Origin: PVC group bacterium
Lineage (GTDB): Bacteria > Verrucomicrobiota > Kiritimatiellia > SS1-B-03-39 > UBA6053
Assembly: GCA_003565035.1 (NCBI GenBank)
Contig: PXDP01000197.1
Coordinates: 1 to 8,339 of the forward strand
Direction of reading: 5' to 3'
Length of the DNA: 8,339 nucleotides
Position 1 is the first letter of the stretch. Every line of letters starts with the position of its first letter. Under the pieces are notes generated by a model. The model was not told the origin of the DNA. It saw only the letters and a program-made list of their open reading frames with translations, and ran no database searches. Shown in pieces: positions 6,692-8,339 of the stretch. The position numbers and the translations under genes are program-made.

Positions 6692-6697
6692 TAGAAT
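6692..6697 (+). promoter_or_regulatory. -10-like box placed for a leaderless GH3 transcript
   Basis: TAGAAT matches five of six bases of TATAAT and also fits TANNNT. Its last base is 7 bases before the A of the ATG at 6704, so transcription would begin at or next to the start codon. The -35 region at 6669-6674 (TTCAGC) is poor. An in-frame TAA at 6698-6700 excludes any further upstream start. Confidence 0.4.
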
Positions 6698-6703
6698 TAA
6701 CTC

Positions 6704-8339
6704 ATGAGCCCGCAAACCCTTGACACACCCCGCACCGCCGATCAGGCGGCATCCGCCCTAACCCACTGGTCAACCCTTTCTCTTCGTGAACAGGTGTGTC
6801 AACTGGTAGTTATGCACGCCTCCAGCGAGGCGTTCGGTCTTCCCCTCGCCGCCGACAAACTGGAGCCCTTCCTTGAACGCTATCCGATTGGAGCCATCTT
6901 TGTAGGGGGCGAAGTCATCGAGGACGGTCAAAACCGCTATGAGGCTGTCCACGAACGGGTCCGGCAAATTCAGGCCCTCTCCCCCATGCCCCTGCTGGTG
7001 TCCGCCGACCTCGAAAACGGCTGCGGCGATGTCATCCCCGGCCTCACCCCTCTGCCCTACCCCATGGCCCTCGGTGCCGCCAACGACGTCAATCTCTCGC
7101 AGGAGTACGGCCGTGCCTGCGCCCGCGAAGGCTTCCTCGCCGGCATCAATTGGGCCCTCGCCCCCATGGTGGACCTCAACCTCCATCCCCTTAGCTCCAA
7201 CGTCGGTGTCCGAGCCTTCGGCGACAGCGCAGACCGCTGTTCCCCTCTCGTCCAGGCCTTCGTGCGCGGCATGCAGTCCGAAGGCATGGCCGCCTGCGCC
7301 AAAACCTTTCCCGGCGACGGAACCGATTACCGCGACCAGCACCTCACCCGCACCGAAAACCGCCTGAACATGACGGACTGGCGGAATTCCTGCGGCAGGA
7401 TGTTCCAGGATTTAATTGATCAGGATGTGGCCACCGTGATGACCGGCCATCTGTCGCTTCCGCACTACCAGCAGTTCCGCGACCCACGGGGCCTGCCCTT
7501 GCCCGCCACTGTCTGCCGCGAACTCGTCACCGGCCTGCTCAAAGGCGAGATGGACTTCAAAGGGGCGGTCGTCACCGATGCCTTCGGCATGGGCGGAATC
7601 CGCAACAGCCACAGCCACCTGGAGGCCAGCGTCGAGTCCTTTATCGCCGGTCATGATCTCTTCCTTTGGCCGGATCTGCGCGTGGTGGATGTGCTGGTGG
7701 AGCGTCTCGAGCGCGGCGAGATCCCTATGAGCCGCCTGGAGGACGCCCTTGACCGCATCTGGCGGCTGAAGAACCGCTACTGCCACGACCCCAAATTCCA
7801 CGCCGATGCGAGCACGCACGCCGCCGGGGGGGCCCGCCGCACCGCCGAGGCGGGGCTGACCCTCCTCTGGAACCACGACCGCATCCTCCCGCTTTCACCC
7901 GTCCGCCACCGCCGCGTCCTGCTCATCGCCACCACCCCCTACGACAAGGCGGCGGAGCGTTTTCACATCCTGGCCGACGAACTAGGCAAACGCGGGCACG
8001 CGGTCGAGGTGGTCCGCCACATCAGCCCCGAAGAACTCGAACAGCGCGAGCCGGACTTCGATCTGTTGCTCTATTGCGTGGAGCGCCAGTTCCACCGTCC
8101 GCTTGGGGCCATGGATCTTTTCGGCGAGGATGCCCGCAACTTCTGGGCCGCCTGCATGTTCGGACGCGAAAAAACCGTCGCCATCGGCTTCGGGTCCCCG
8201 TATTTGGGGCCCTGGTATTTTGAACCCGCCGCCGCCGCTCTCAACGCGTATTCCTCCGTGCCCGACTGTCAGATCGCGGCCGCGAAGGCCCTCTGCGGAG
8301 AGTGGGTCTGCACCGGCACCATGCCCGTGGCCTGGGAAG
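6704..8339 (+). CDS. Glycoside hydrolase family 3 protein, NagZ-like (3' end missing)
   Basis: The frame from the ATG at 6704 stays open to the window end (545 codons visible). It follows the GH3 plan: LSLREQVCQLVV near the start, SADLENG (residues 100-106), a TIM-barrel stretch with LAPMVDLNLHP, RAFGD, then AKTFPGDGTDYRDQH (199-213), and GAVVTDAFGMGG (287-298). By family comparison D292 is the nucleophile, and D211/H213 form the Asp-x-His dyad used as acid/base by NagZ-type enzymes. A linker near 360-378 leads to a GH3 C-terminal alpha/beta domain (GSPY, TGTMPV at the end), so few residues are probably missing. T201 replaces the histidine usual in KHFPG. There is no signal peptide, so a cytoplasmic enzyme is expected. 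Likely substrates are beta-N-acetylglucosaminides or beta-glucosides; some Asp-His GH3 enzymes act as phosphorylases. The next plausible start, ATG 6812, would remove part of the conserved N-terminus. Confidence 0.9.
   Translation, partial: MSPQTLDTPRTADQAASALTHWSTLSLREQVCQLVVMHASSEAFGLPLAADKLEPFLERYPIGAIFVGGEVIEDGQNRYEAVHERVRQIQALSPMPLLVSADLENGCGDVIPGLTPLPYPMALGAANDVNLSQEYGRACAREGFLAGINWALAPMVDLNLHPLSSNVGVRAFGDSADRCSPLVQAFVRGMQSEGMAACAKTFPGDGTDYRDQHLTRTENRLNMTDWRNSCGRMFQDLIDQDVATVMTGHLSLPHYQQFRDPRGLPLPATVCRELVTGLLKGEMDFKGAVVTDAFGMGGIRNSHSHLEASVESFIAGHDLFLWPDLRVVDVLVERLERGEIPMSRLEDALDRIWRLKNRYCHDPKFHADASTHAAGGARRTAEAGLTLLWNHDRILPLSPVRHRRVLLIATTPYDKAAERFHILADELGKRGHAVEVVRHISPEELEQREPDFDLLLYCVERQFHRPLGAMDLFGEDARNFWAACMFGREKTVAIGFGSPYLGPWYFEPAAAALNAYSSVPDCQIAAAKALCGEWVCTGTMPVAWE

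Larger units (their letters stand above)
6605..6703. other. Non-coding remainder of the spacer before the GH3 gene
   Basis: The whole interval 6385-6703 lacks a convincing gene. After the repeat array, 6605-6630 is a pyrimidine-rich tract, mostly C, and the rest carries the inverted repeats and -10-like box listed separately. No Shine-Dalgarno sequence is seen near 6704 and no tRNA-like or riboswitch-like fold is apparent. Confidence 0.6.

Noticed and set aside
6417..6723. Small frames with HPTHPTHP, RHIRHIRHI or DTSDTSDTS peptides
   Set aside because: All frames of the 9-bp tandem repeat give repetitive peptides; none has a ribosome site or coding character, so this is repeat DNA.
6939..7367. 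Plus-strand 142-codon frame inside the GH3 gene
   Set aside because: It is a shifted frame of the GH3 coding region with Pro/Ser/Ala-rich translation and no homology; the GH3 frame carries all catalytic motifs.

Overview
The window looks like a piece of a chromosome from a GC-rich member of the Verrucomicrobiota, perhaps an Opitutae/Puniceicoccales-type lineage; Kiritimatiellota or Planctomycetota are the alternatives. The evidence is a TIGR03790-family protein (a family reported only from genomes that also carry exosortase), a protein with a PEP-CTERM sorting tail ending in RRRK, PKD domains with the 'DDGLPxxP' signature, and a C-terminal module ending in FLRFNL that resembles endings of large secreted verrucomicrobial proteins. 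Taxonomy is an inference from protein style, not from a marker gene. No rRNA, tRNA, transposase or CRISPR array is present.

Layout, all genes on the + strand: (1) Bases 1-5442 hold the 3' part of one very large gene. The visible 1813 codons encode, in order, a TIGR03790 domain, two Ig-like domains, a PA14/jelly-roll-like segment, a fibronectin-like segment with an apparent insertion, four PKD domains, a seven-bladed RCC1 propeller and an 86-residue tail. The ATG at 121 is internal; the frame is open to base 1 and the upstream codons match the family. (2) Bases 5443-5571 are a short gap with possible promoter elements and a possible 17-codon leader peptide whose stop overlaps the next start. 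(3) Bases 5572-6384 encode a secreted 270-residue PEP-CTERM protein, clearly lower in GC than its neighbours, followed by a strong intrinsic terminator at 6408-6437. (4) Bases 6438-6703 are non-coding and contain an unusual degenerate array of 9-10 bp modules, then an inverted-repeat cluster and a -10-like box placed for leaderless transcription. (5) From 6704 to the window end is a glycoside hydrolase family 3 gene of the NagZ-like Asp-x-His type, cut off near its C-terminus.

How they fit together: the giant protein and the PEP-CTERM protein are plausibly parts of one exosortase-linked envelope or extracellular-matrix system. They may share a transcript, because no terminator is visible between them. 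The GH3 enzyme has no signal peptide, is separated by a terminator and a repeat-rich spacer, and is probably an independent cytoplasmic sugar-processing gene. The least usual elements are the combination of TIGR03790, PKD and RCC1 domains in one chain, the modular repeat spacer, and the possible leader peptide and leaderless start. None of these amounts to proof of a new system.
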